DNA from: Rhodobacteraceae bacterium M385
GTDB taxonomy: Bacteria; Pseudomonadota; Alphaproteobacteria; Rhodobacterales; Rhodobacteraceae
Direction: 5' to 3'
Assembly: GCA_025141835.1 (NCBI GenBank)
Contig: CP081102.1
Location: forward strand, 3,410,001-3,474,000
DNA length: 64,000 nucleotides
Part shown: piece after piece, positions 15,768-24,133 of the stretch
Layout of the letters: each line of letters begins with the position of its first letter
Numbering within the stretch: position 1 is the stretch's first letter
Notes under the pieces: model-generated
Databases searched by the model: none
What the model was told of the DNA's origin: nothing
Seen by the model: the letters and a program-made list of their open reading frames with translations, nothing else
Program-made: the position numbers and the translations under genes

Positions 15768-17873
15768 ATGACTTCTTCCGCCTCTTTCCGCCTCGGTGTT
15801 GATATCGGCGGCACGTTTACTGATGTCGTTCTGGAAGACGCCGCGGGCACGCAGTTTTCGACCAAAGTGCTGACGACTTATGCTGCCCCTGAAAACGCGA
15901 TCATCGACGGGATGCAACAGGTCTGCGCCAAGGCGGGCATAACGCCGGGCCAGATCACCCAGATCATCCACGGCACGACGCTGGCCACAAATGCGCTGAT
16001 CGAGCGTCGGGGGGCGAAGACCGCGCTGATCACCACCGAGGGTTTCCGCGATGTGATCGAGATGCGGACAGAGTCGCGGTTTGAGCAGTACGACCTGAAC
16101 CTCACCCTGCCCGAGCCGCTATTGCCCCGTCAGATGAGGTTCACCGTGACAGAGCGGGTGAACTCGAAGGGCGAAGTGATGATCGACCTTGATCCCGAAC
16201 AGGTCCGCTACGTGGCATTGAAGATCAAGGAAGCCGGGTTCGAAAGCGTTGCGGTGGGTCTGATCCACTCATATCTGAACCCCGCCCATGAACGGGCCGT
16301 GCGCGATATTTTGGCCGAAGTGGTGCCGGATGTGTCGGTGTCGCTTTCGTGCGAAGTCTCGCCCCAGATGCGAGAGTATGAGCGTTTCAACACCGTCGTT
16401 GCCAACGCCTATATCAAGCCGTTGATGGCATCCTATCTGGGCCGGTTGGAAGACCGATTGTCCGATGAAGGCGTAAGCTGTCGCATCTTCCTGATGCATT
16501 CGGGCGGGGGCATCATCTCGATCCAGAACGCGGCGGAATTTCCGGTACGGTTGGTGGAATCCGGCCCCGCTGGCGGCGCGGTCTTCGCGGCGCATATCGC
16601 GGCACGGTATGGATTGGACAAGGTGCTGTCCTTCGACATGGGCGGGACGACTGCGAAGATATGCCTGATCAAGAACCAGACGCCCAAGACCAGCCGCGTG
16701 TTCGAAGTGGCGCGGACCTATCGTTTCAAGAAGGGCTCGGGCATGCCTATATCAATTCCGGTAATTGATATGGTCGAGATCGGCGCAGGCGGCGGATCAT
16801 TGGCCCATGTGGACGCCCTGCGACAGATCCGTGTGGGACCGGAAAGCGCGGGGTCCGAGCCGGGACCGGCGTGCTACGGGCGCGGCGGCGAACGTCCTGC
16901 GGTGACTGACGCGGATTTGGTCTTGGGGAAATTGGACCCGGACAATTTCGCCGGGGGCTCCATTCGCCTTGATGCCGCAGCCTCCTCCTCCGCCCTGGAG
17001 GGCGTCCTCGGCGCTTCGCTCAGCATGGACGCCACAGAAGCCGCGTTTGGCGTGGCCGAAGTGGTGGATGAAAACATGGCCAATGCCGCACGGGTCCATG
17101 CGGTGGAAAATGGCGAGGACCTGAGCGAATACACGATGATCGCGTTTGGTGGCGCGGCGCCGCTGCACGCCGGACGGCTGTGCGAAAAGCTTGGTATCGA
17201 GCGGTGCCTTGTGCCGCCGGGTGCAGGCGTGGGTAGCGCGATCGGCTTCCTGCGCGCGCCGTTCTCGTTCGAGGCAAACCGATCAGTCTATATGAAACTG
17301 TCGGACTTCGCGCCCGACACGATCAAAGCGCTGCTTGGCGATTTGCAGCAGGAGGCCACGGGGTTCGTGCGCACTTGCGATGCGGACGCGCCGATCCTGT
17401 CGGAATTCAAGGTCTACATGCGCTACACCGGGCAAGGCTGGGAAATCCCCATCGACCTGACCGAGGCGCAAGCCTTGGCCCCCGATGCCGCCACGTTCGA
17501 GGCCCGGTTCGAGGAGGAATACGCCAAGCTGTTCGGGCGCACGGTGGCTGGCATGGATATTGAGATCACCGTCTGGTCTGTCAACGCTACGACCCCGCCC
17601 GAGGACGTGGCCCGTAACGCGCCATTTGCATCCGCAGGAGCTGCCGCAACACGGGGACAGCGCAAGCTGTTCGATCCCGCCTTGGGCGCTTTCACCGAGG
17701 CGCAGATCGTGGCGCGGGGTGATATGCAGATAGGTCAGATCGGCGAAGGCCCCGCCGTCATTGTCGAAGACGAGACCACGATCATTGTCCCGTCCAGCCG
17801 CGATGCCATACGCGCTGGCGATGGGTGTATCGACGTTGTGGCTAAGCAACTGAACACAGGAGCCGCACAATGA
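15768..17873 (+). CDS. Hydantoinase/oxoprolinase subunit A
   Basis: Cytoplasmic ATP-dependent cyclic-amide hydrolase subunit of 701 residues. The N-terminal Hydant_A_N domain begins with the phosphate-binding G-V-D-I-G-G-T-F-T-D motif (residues 9-18). The central Hydantoinase_A domain shows H-S-G-G-G near residue 244, V-E-S-G-P-A-G-G and D-M-G-G-T-T-A-K, all ASKHA-fold nucleotide-site elements. The C-terminal third is the usual beta-rich extension. The B subunit gene overlaps the stop by four bases (ATGA). Members act on 5-oxoproline, N-methylhydantoin, acetone or acetophenone, and sequence alone does not separate these. The neighbouring peptide-type importer favours an amino-acid-derived cyclic amide. 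Confidence 0.9.
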   Translation: MTSSASFRLGVDIGGTFTDVVLEDAAGTQFSTKVLTTYAAPENAIIDGMQQVCAKAGITPGQITQIIHGTTLATNALIERRGAKTALITTEGFRDVIEMRTESRFEQYDLNLTLPEPLLPRQMRFTVTERVNSKGEVMIDLDPEQVRYVALKIKEAGFESVAVGLIHSYLNPAHERAVRDILAEVVPDVSVSLSCEVSPQMREYERFNTVVANAYIKPLMASYLGRLEDRLSDEGVSCRIFLMHSGGGIISIQNAAEFPVRLVESGPAGGAVFAAHIAARYGLDKVLSFDMGGTTAKICLIKNQTPKTSRVFEVARTYRFKKGSGMPISIPVIDMVEIGAGGGSLAHVDALRQIRVGPESAGSEPGPACYGRGGERPAVTDADLVLGKLDPDNFAGGSIRLDAAASSSALEGVLGASLSMDATEAAFGVAEVVDENMANAARVHAVENGEDLSEYTMIAFGGAAPLHAGRLCEKLGIERCLVPPGAGVGSAIGFLRAPFSFEANRSVYMKLSDFAPDTIKALLGDLQQEATGFVRTCDADAPILSEFKVYMRYTGQGWEIPIDLTEAQALAPDAATFEARFEEEYAKLFGRTVAGMDIEITVWSVNATTPPEDVARNAPFASAGAAATRGQRKLFDPALGAFTEAQIVARGDMQIGQIGEGPAVIVEDETTIIVPSSRDAIRAGDGCIDVVAKQLNTGAAQ

Positions 17874-19561
17874 CCCAGCCTTCAACCGTTGCTTATCAAG
17901 TCATGTGGAACCGCCTGGTTTCCATTGTCGAGGAACAGGCGCAAGCGCTGGTGCGCACGGCGTTCTCCACCTCGGTCCGCGAAGCCGGAGACCTGTCCGC
18001 AGGCGTCTACGACACCCATGGCCGGATGCTGGCCCAAGCCGTCACGGGCACGCCCGGCCACGTCAACGCCATGGCCGACGCGGTGCCGCATTTCATCCGC
18101 CGTATTGGGCGCGGGAATATGTTCGAGGGCGATGTCTACATCACCAATGACCCTTGGGAAGGCACCGGCCATTTGCACGATATCACCATGGTTTCCCCCT
18201 CTTTCCGCAACGGCGCTTTGGTCGGCTTCTTCGCCTGCACCGCCCATGTGGTGGACGTGGGTGGGCGCGGGTTCGGAGCCGATGCCCATTCCGTCTACGA
18301 GGAAGGCATCTACCTGCCGATCATGAAGTTCGCCGAGCGGGGAGAGGTCGACCAGTCCCTGATCCGCATCGTGCGCGGCAATGTGCGCGAGCCGGACCAA
18401 CTGGTTGGCGACATGTACGCTTTGGCCACTTGCAACGAAATCGGCCACCGCCGCCTGATCGACATGATGGCAGAATTCGACCTGCCCGATCTGGATGGCA
18501 TCGCGGCGTTCATCCTCGACAATTCACGACGGGCGACGTTGGAACGGATCAACGCCCTGCCCCGCACCTCGGCCAAGGGCGAAATGACGGTGGATGGTTT
18601 CGACACGCCCATCACGTTGAAGGCCAGCGTCACGGTGCATGAAGATCGCATCGTCACCGATTTCTCCGGCACATCGGGCGTCGACCCCAAAGGCATCAAC
18701 TGCCCGATGGTCTACACAAAAGCCTATGCCTGTTACGCTCTAAAAGTCGCGATTGCGCCGGAAATTCCTAACAACGCGGCCTCGCTGGCGCCGTTTGAGG
18801 TGACAGCCCCCGAAGGCACAATCGTCAACGCCGTCCACCCCGCGCCGGTGGCCTTGCGCCATATCGTCGGGCATTTCGTGCCAGATGTCGTGTTCGATGC
18901 CTTCGATAAGATCGTGCCCGGCCTCGTGCCCGCCGAGGGCGCGGGCTGCCTGTGTAACTTCCAGATGTCGGTGCGCCCCACCGGGCCCGAGGGGCGCAGG
19001 GCCGAAGTTTTGACGTTCAACTCCGGCGGGTCCGGCGCACGGCCCGGCTTTGACGGGCTAAACGCCACCGCCTTCCCCAGCGGCGTGATGACCATGCCGA
19101 TCGAGGCCACTGAACACGCGGGCCCCGTCATCATCTGGCGCAAAGAACTGCGCCCCGGCTCAGGCGGCGCGGGCAAGACCCGTGGGGGCCTTGGGCAATA
19201 TATGGATGTCAGCGCGATGCCAGGCCATGAGTTTGACCTGCAAGCGATGTTTGACCGGGGCGATCACCCGGCACGCGGCCGGCGCGGCGGACACGCGGGC
19301 GGCGCCACCAAGATCGCCCAAGACGACGGCACCAAGATGCGCGTGAAAGGCAAGCAATTCGTGGCAGAGGGACGCCGCGTGGAAATGGCTTTCCCCGGTG
19401 GTGCGGGCTACGGCAACCCAGCCGAGCGCGACCCCGCGCTAGTCAAACGCGACTTGGCGCGCGGTTACATCAGCGCCGAAGAGGCCGCACAAGACTACGG
19501 CTTGTCAGCCGATGATATCGCCGCCGTCGCCGCCGCTGTGGCCCGTGGTGAGGACGTTTGA
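17870..19561 (+). CDS. Hydantoinase/oxoprolinase subunit B
   Basis: Cytoplasmic partner of the A subunit, 563 residues, spanning the whole Hydantoinase_B domain (about residues 8-525). Conserved family stretches include T-N-D-P-W near residue 88, G-H-L-H-D near 96 and a glycine-rich C-terminus (G-G-A-G-K-T-R-G-G). The start codon lies in an ATGA overlap with the A subunit stop, which fits equimolar coupled synthesis. The two subunits together would hydrolyse a cyclic imide or lactam at the expense of ATP. The gene is followed after 25 bases by a broken SDR gene. Confidence 0.9.
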   Translation: MTQPSTVAYQVMWNRLVSIVEEQAQALVRTAFSTSVREAGDLSAGVYDTHGRMLAQAVTGTPGHVNAMADAVPHFIRRIGRGNMFEGDVYITNDPWEGTGHLHDITMVSPSFRNGALVGFFACTAHVVDVGGRGFGADAHSVYEEGIYLPIMKFAERGEVDQSLIRIVRGNVREPDQLVGDMYALATCNEIGHRRLIDMMAEFDLPDLDGIAAFILDNSRRATLERINALPRTSAKGEMTVDGFDTPITLKASVTVHEDRIVTDFSGTSGVDPKGINCPMVYTKAYACYALKVAIAPEIPNNAASLAPFEVTAPEGTIVNAVHPAPVALRHIVGHFVPDVVFDAFDKIVPGLVPAEGAGCLCNFQMSVRPTGPEGRRAEVLTFNSGGSGARPGFDGLNATAFPSGVMTMPIEATEHAGPVIIWRKELRPGSGGAGKTRGGLGQYMDVSAMPGHEFDLQAMFDRGDHPARGRRGGHAGGATKIAQDDGTKMRVKGKQFVAEGRRVEMAFPGGAGYGNPAERDPALVKRDLARGYISAEEAAQDYGLSADDIAAVAAAVARGEDV

Positions 19562-19586
19562 ACGCCCCCCTTGCGGGAGAAGCACA

Positions 19587-20287
19587 GTGACCAAAGTAGC
19601 ATTGATAACTGCCGGCGGCAGCGGCAAGGGCGCAGACAGCGCAAGAGCGTTGGCCGCTGACGGCTTTAAGGTCAGCATCTTGTCCTCATCCAGCAAGGGA
19701 GAAGCTTTGGCCAAGGAATAGGCCAGCGTGGGCATCACCGGCTCCAACAAATCCGAGGACGATTTGCAGGCCCTTGTCGATGCGGCAGTGACCCATTGGG
19801 GCCGCGTCGATGTGCTGGTGAATCTGCGGGTCACGGTCCGCGCGCCCCTGTGCTGGAACTGACCGACGACGATTGGCACGAGGGGATGGAGGTCTATTTC
19901 CTGAACGCTGTGCGACCAACGCGCCTTGTGACGCCGATCATGCAAAAACAGGGCGGCGGCGCGATCATCAACATCTCGACCTTTGCGGCGTTCGAGCCCA
20001 ATGCCGTCTTCCCGACCTCGGGGGTAATGCGGGCCGGATTGGCAGCGTTCTCCAAACTGTTCGCGGACAAATATGCGGCCGAAAATATCCGGATGAACAT
20101 CGTCCTGCCCGGCTTCAATGATAGCCTTCCCGAGAAAGATGAATTCAGGGAGATGATCCCGATGGGGCGCTACGGCAACTCCCTGACCGAGATTGCCAGT
20201 GTCGTAGCCTTTCTTGCCTCGGACGGCGGGGCTTATATTACTGGACAAAATATCCGTGTGGATGGCGGCATCACGCGCTCTGTCTGA
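19587..20287 (+). pseudogene. Short-chain dehydrogenase/reductase, broken by a stop and a frameshift
   Basis: An SDR gene of about 233 codons can be read only by crossing two lesions. It starts at GTG 19587 with V-T-K-V-A-L-I-T-A-G-G-S-G-K-G (the Rossmann glycine motif) and runs to an in-frame TAG at 19719-19721, within L-A-K-E-(stop)-A-S-V-G. The frame then continues to about 19824, where a single missing base moves it by one. Reading resumes in the other frame as S-A-G-H-G-P-R and goes on through N-I-S-T-F-A-A-F-E and Y-I-T-G-Q-N to the stop at 20287. The second part alone is 163 codons from a TTG. It sits in the hydantoinase operon, so it may once have acted on the same substrate. Sequencing error is possible but would need two events. 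Confidence 0.8.
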
Positions 20288-20390
20288 TGCCGGGGATGTT
20301 GCGAGGCAGGACCTGCGCGGCGCCGGTTTCGCCACACCGTAGGGCGCATGTTTTAGCGCATGGAGAAAGCCGTTTCAGCGGCCCAAAACC

Positions 20391-20421
20391 ACCCCCAAAA
20401 CGGGTCAGTTGCGGGGGTGGC
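20391..20421. promoter_or_regulatory. Inverted repeat in the gap before the peptide transporter
   Basis: CCACCCCC (20391-20398) and GGGGGTGG (20414-20421) form an 8-bp perfect inverted repeat with a 15-base spacer, about 100 bases after the SDR pseudogene stop. A smaller hairpin, GGCCGG-GAAAA-CCGGCC, lies at about 20502-20518. Either could terminate upstream transcription or stabilise the following mRNA. No strong promoter is recognised in this 254-base gap. Confidence 0.3.
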
Positions 20422-20541
20422 CTACTGACACTGCGCCCTTGGCTGTTGCATCTAAAGCTTGAACCACAGACAATCGTGCGCAGAATGACCTGACAAACAG
20501 GCCGGGAAAACCGGCCAGACGTCACAACAGTGGAGACTACT

Positions 20542-22110
20542 ATGACCAAGTTCAACCGACCCGGTGGCGTGAGCCGTCGGACGATGCTTCAGGGCACCGC
20601 CGCCGTCGGCACCGCCGCGCTGATCACCCCTTGGGGCACCCCTTTGCGCGCGCAGGCTGTTCGCGGTGGCACGCTGCGGATCGGTATGGCCCATGGCTCT
20701 ACCACTGACTCGCTTGATCCGGGCACATGGGAAAACGACTTCACGATTTTGCAGGGCCACACCCGCAACAACTACCTGACCGAGATTGCGGCCGACGGCT
20801 CTTTGGTACCGGAACTCGCAGAAAGCTGGGAAGCATCCGCCGACGCGGCCACATGGACCTTCCGCCTGCGTGAAAACGTGGCGTTCCATTCCGGTCACAT
20901 CATGACCGCCCAGGACGTGATTGCGTCGATCAACTATCACCGTGGCGAAGATTCAACCTCGGCGGCTGCGCCTATCGTGGCGCCCATCGTTGATATCGTT
21001 GCCGATGGCATGACCGTTATTTTCACGCTGGAATCGGGCAACGCCGACTTCCCCTTCGTCGTCTCTGACTATCACTTGCCGATCCTGCCGGCCGTCAACG
21101 ATGGCGCGATTGATCCGATGACAACCGACGGCTGTGGTCCTTACGTCCTCAACGACCTCGAGTTCGGGGTTTCGGCCAGCTACACGCGCCATGATGGCTA
21201 CTGGAAGACGGATCGCGCCCATTTCGACGCGATTGAACAGATCGTCATTCACGACAACGCGGCACGTCAGAACGCGCTGATCTCGGGCGAAGTTGATTAC
21301 ATCGATACTGCGGACCTGAACACGGTGCATCTGCTGGAACGCGCGCCGGGGATCGAGATTCTGTCGGTTGCAGGCACGCAGCACTATGGCTTGCCCATGG
21401 ACACACGGGCCGAGCCCTTCAACAACAACGACATCCGCATGGCGCTGAAATTCGCCATCGACCGTCAGCAGTTGGTGGACACGATCCTGAACGGCTATGG
21501 CGAGATCGGTAACGACCATCCGATTGGTTCGGGCCAGCAGTTCTACAACGCCGAACTGGAACAGCACACATATGACCCCGACCGCGCGCGGTTCCACCTG
21601 CGTGAAGCGGGCATGGAAAGCCTTGATGTGCAAATCCACCTTGCCGACGCCGCCTTTGCGGGCGCGTTGGATGCGGGCGTTCTGTTCGCGGAATCCGCGG
21701 CAGCCGCAGGTATCAACCTTGAAGTCGTGCGCGAGCCCGATGACGGGTATTGGTCCAACGTCTGGATGCAGAAGCCCTTTGCCGGCACCTATTGGAGCGG
21801 GCGTCCGACGGAAGACCTCATGTTCTCCACCGCCTATTCCGAGGGTGCCGCATGGAACGAGACCTATTGGTCCCATGAGCGTTTCAATGAACTGCTGAAC
21901 ACGGCCCGGTCTGAGTTGGACCAAGACCTGCGCCGGGAGATGTACTACGAGATGCAAGACATCTGCGCCAACCAAGGTGGGGCGCTTATCCCGATGTTCG
22001 CCTCTTACGTCGGTGCCCATACCGATGCGCTGGTGCGTCCCGATGCCATCGCCGCCAACTGGCGCAACGATGGCCAGCGGATCGCAGAGCGTTGGTCCTT
22101 CGCGTCCTAA
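20542..22110 (+). CDS. ABC transporter substrate-binding protein, peptide/opine family 5, Tat-exported
   Basis: Periplasmic binding protein of 522 residues of the SBP_bac_5 family (DppA/OppA type). The N-terminus carries a twin-arginine signal, S-R-R-T-M-L, followed by a hydrophobic stretch and an A-Q-A cleavage region. It is therefore probably exported folded through Tat, which is uncommon for this family but occurs. The body shows typical elements such as L-A-E-S-W-E and F-R-L-R-E-N-V-A-F-H near residue 110. The ATG at 20542 is preferred to an in-frame GTG at 20530. It feeds the two permeases and the dual ATPase downstream. The ligand is unknown; a dipeptide or cyclic amide fits the hydantoinase neighbours. 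Confidence 0.9.
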   Translation: MTKFNRPGGVSRRTMLQGTAAVGTAALITPWGTPLRAQAVRGGTLRIGMAHGSTTDSLDPGTWENDFTILQGHTRNNYLTEIAADGSLVPELAESWEASADAATWTFRLRENVAFHSGHIMTAQDVIASINYHRGEDSTSAAAPIVAPIVDIVADGMTVIFTLESGNADFPFVVSDYHLPILPAVNDGAIDPMTTDGCGPYVLNDLEFGVSASYTRHDGYWKTDRAHFDAIEQIVIHDNAARQNALISGEVDYIDTADLNTVHLLERAPGIEILSVAGTQHYGLPMDTRAEPFNNNDIRMALKFAIDRQQLVDTILNGYGEIGNDHPIGSGQQFYNAELEQHTYDPDRARFHLREAGMESLDVQIHLADAAFAGALDAGVLFAESAAAAGINLEVVREPDDGYWSNVWMQKPFAGTYWSGRPTEDLMFSTAYSEGAAWNETYWSHERFNELLNTARSELDQDLRREMYYEMQDICANQGGALIPMFASYVGAHTDALVRPDAIAANWRNDGQRIAERWSFAS

Positions 22111-22119
22111 TCTGAAACG

Positions 22120-22150
22120 CCCCCGGTCAGTTTTCTGGCCGGGGGTTTTT
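22120..22150 (+). terminator. Rho-independent terminator after the binding-protein gene
   Basis: CCCCCGGTCA (22120-22129) pairs with TGGCCGGGGG (22136-22145) through one G-T wobble, with a six-base loop, and is followed by TTTTT. It lies 10 bases after the binding-protein stop and before the permease genes. It probably acts as a partial terminator that keeps binding protein in excess over permease. Confidence 0.8.
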
Positions 22151-22236
22151 CGTTCTACTTAGACCGCGCCACGTCCGTTCCACCCGGAACCAAAAATAGC
22201 AAGAAATAGGGCAAATGCCCGCCCCGAAGGGACCCC

Positions 22237-23193
22237 ATGTCACATATCTTGACGATGATCGCACAGCGACTGGCCCTTGGCCTTGTCACGCTGTTCGTCG
22301 TGTCATTGATTATCTTCCTCGGCACCGAGCTTTTGCCCGGTGACTTCGCGCAAGAGATCCTTGGCCAATCCGCAACCCCCGAAACTGTTGCAGCCCTGCG
22401 GGATCAATTGGGCCTGAACGACCCGATGCACGTTCGCTACGTCGCTTGGCTCTCAGATGTGGTGCAAGGGGATTTGGGCCAAAGCCTTGCCAATGGGCAA
22501 TCGGTGTCTGAACTGATCGGGCGGCGGCTAAGCTGGACCCTGTCACTGGCGCTGTATGCCGCCGTCATTGCGGTGCCCCTGTCGCTGACCTTGGGCATTC
22601 TGGCGGCGCTGTTTCGGAACTCTTTCTTTGACCGCTTCGCCAATGCTTCGGCCCTGACGTCGATTTCGTTCCCGGAATTCTTTGTGGCCTATATCCTGAT
22701 CTTCTACCTTGCAGGCGCAGGGGGGCCGTTCCCGTCCATCTCGTCCATGCGCGGAGAAGTCGCCTTTGGCGAATACCTGCACCGCGCCTTCCTGCCGGCC
22801 CTGACCCTGACGCTGGTCGTTACCGCCCATATGATGCGGATGACACGGGCCGCGATCATCAACCTGTTGGCCAGCCCCTATATCGAGATGGCGCGCCTGA
22901 AGGGCATGTCGCCTATGCGTGTGATCGTGAAGCACGCGCTGCCCAATGCGCTGGCCCCGATCATCAACGTGGTGGCCCTGAACCTTGCCTATCTGATTAC
23001 TGGCGTCGTCGTGGTCGAGGTCGTGTTCGTCTACCCCGGCCTCGGACAGTTGATGGTCGATAGCGTGTCCGCCCGTGACATGCCCGTCGTGCAAGGGATC
23101 GCCCTTGTTTTTGCCGCGGCTTACGTGCTGCTGAACCTCACAGCGGATGTGTTGGCGACCTTGTCCAACCCCCGCCTTGTGCACCGTCGCTGA
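22237..23193 (+). CDS. ABC transporter permease, DppB/OppB type
   Basis: Inner-membrane permease of 318 residues with about six transmembrane helices: an N-terminal helix, a periplasmic loop of about 70 residues, then a core of five helices. The EAA loop reads E-M-A-R-L-K-G-M-S and ends H-A-L-P-N-A-L, as in DppB. Length is normal for the family (about 310-340). It pairs with the DppC-type permease 12 bases downstream. Confidence 0.93.
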   Translation: MSHILTMIAQRLALGLVTLFVVSLIIFLGTELLPGDFAQEILGQSATPETVAALRDQLGLNDPMHVRYVAWLSDVVQGDLGQSLANGQSVSELIGRRLSWTLSLALYAAVIAVPLSLTLGILAALFRNSFFDRFANASALTSISFPEFFVAYILIFYLAGAGGPFPSISSMRGEVAFGEYLHRAFLPALTLTLVVTAHMMRMTRAAIINLLASPYIEMARLKGMSPMRVIVKHALPNALAPIINVVALNLAYLITGVVVVEVVFVYPGLGQLMVDSVSARDMPVVQGIALVFAAAYVLLNLTADVLATLSNPRLVHRR

Positions 23194-23205
23194 GGGGGAT
23201 CGGAC

Positions 23206-24129
23206 ATGGCATTATTTATGGGTCTTGTTTGGTTGGTCGTGGCCATTGCTGTCGCAATGGGGCTCGGCCTGCTTTTCCGCCAAGGCGTCATCGCCGTTGC
23301 CCCGAAGGGCGTCGCGAAAGAGCTGCGCACCGCGCCAATGACGGCGAGTTTCGGGATGATGATGATCGTGATCTACGTGGTCGTCGCCGTCCTCGCCCCC
23401 GTGATCGCGCCGTTTGGAGAAACCGAGATCGTGGGCCGAGAGTATTCCGCCTGGAACGATGAAAATATTCTCGGGACGGACAATCTGGGCCGCGACATGC
23501 TTTCGCGTATGATCTATGCGGCCCGCAACACCGTGGGCATCGCCTTCGTCACCACGGCGCTGGCGTTCATCGTCGGTTCAATCCTAGGGCTTCTGGCGGC
23601 GATTGTCGGAGGCTGGTTGGACCAACTTCTGTCGCGCACCGTCGATGTGTTGATGGCGATCCCGTCGCTAATTTTCGCGCTGTTGTTGCTGACCATTGTG
23701 GGCACGTCGATCATAAATATGATCGTCATCATCGCGCTGATCGACAGCACCCGTGTGTTCCGCCTCGCGCGGGCCGTGGCGATGAACATCGTCGTCATGG
23801 ATTACGTAGAGGCCGCAAGACTACGCGGCGAAGGGTTGTGGCGGTTGATCACAAGGGAAATCCTGCCCAACGCCATGGCGCCGTTGGTGGCCGAATTTGG
23901 CCTGCGCTTCTGCTTTGTGTTCCTCATGATTTCGGCCCTATCTTTCCTTGGCCTTGGGATGCCGCCCTCGACCGCCGATTGGGGCTCGATGGTGAAGGAT
24001 AACGCCACGCTCATCACGTTTGGGGATATCACGCCGCTGCTGCCTGCGGGGGCCATTGCGCTGCTGACGGTCAGCGTGAACTTTGTCGTCGATTGGCAGC
24101 TTCACCGCGCCTCTGGTTTGAAGGAATAA
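23206..24129 (+). CDS. ABC transporter permease, DppC/OppC type
   Basis: Inner-membrane permease of 307 residues, second subunit of the peptide-type channel. The core transport domain (about residues 100-300) has an EAA loop beginning E-A-A-R-L-R-G-E-G and ending E-I-L-P-N-A-M. Ahead of the family's usual first helix (near residue 47) there is an extra hydrophobic helix at about residues 3-22, so the N-terminus looks longer than in typical DppC. The ATG follows a GGGGGAT ribosome-binding site. The ATPase gene starts four bases after the stop. Confidence 0.92.
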   Translation: MALFMGLVWLVVAIAVAMGLGLLFRQGVIAVAPKGVAKELRTAPMTASFGMMMIVIYVVVAVLAPVIAPFGETEIVGREYSAWNDENILGTDNLGRDMLSRMIYAARNTVGIAFVTTALAFIVGSILGLLAAIVGGWLDQLLSRTVDVLMAIPSLIFALLLLTIVGTSIINMIVIIALIDSTRVFRLARAVAMNIVVMDYVEAARLRGEGLWRLITREILPNAMAPLVAEFGLRFCFVFLMISALSFLGLGMPPSTADWGSMVKDNATLITFGDITPLLPAGAIALLTVSVNFVVDWQLHRASGLKE

Positions 24130-24133
24130 TCTG

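Noticed and set aside
19719..19721. Read-through or recoding of the TAG in the SDR gene
   Set aside because: No recoding signal is apparent, and an independent frameshift about 100 bases later makes simple gene decay the better explanation.
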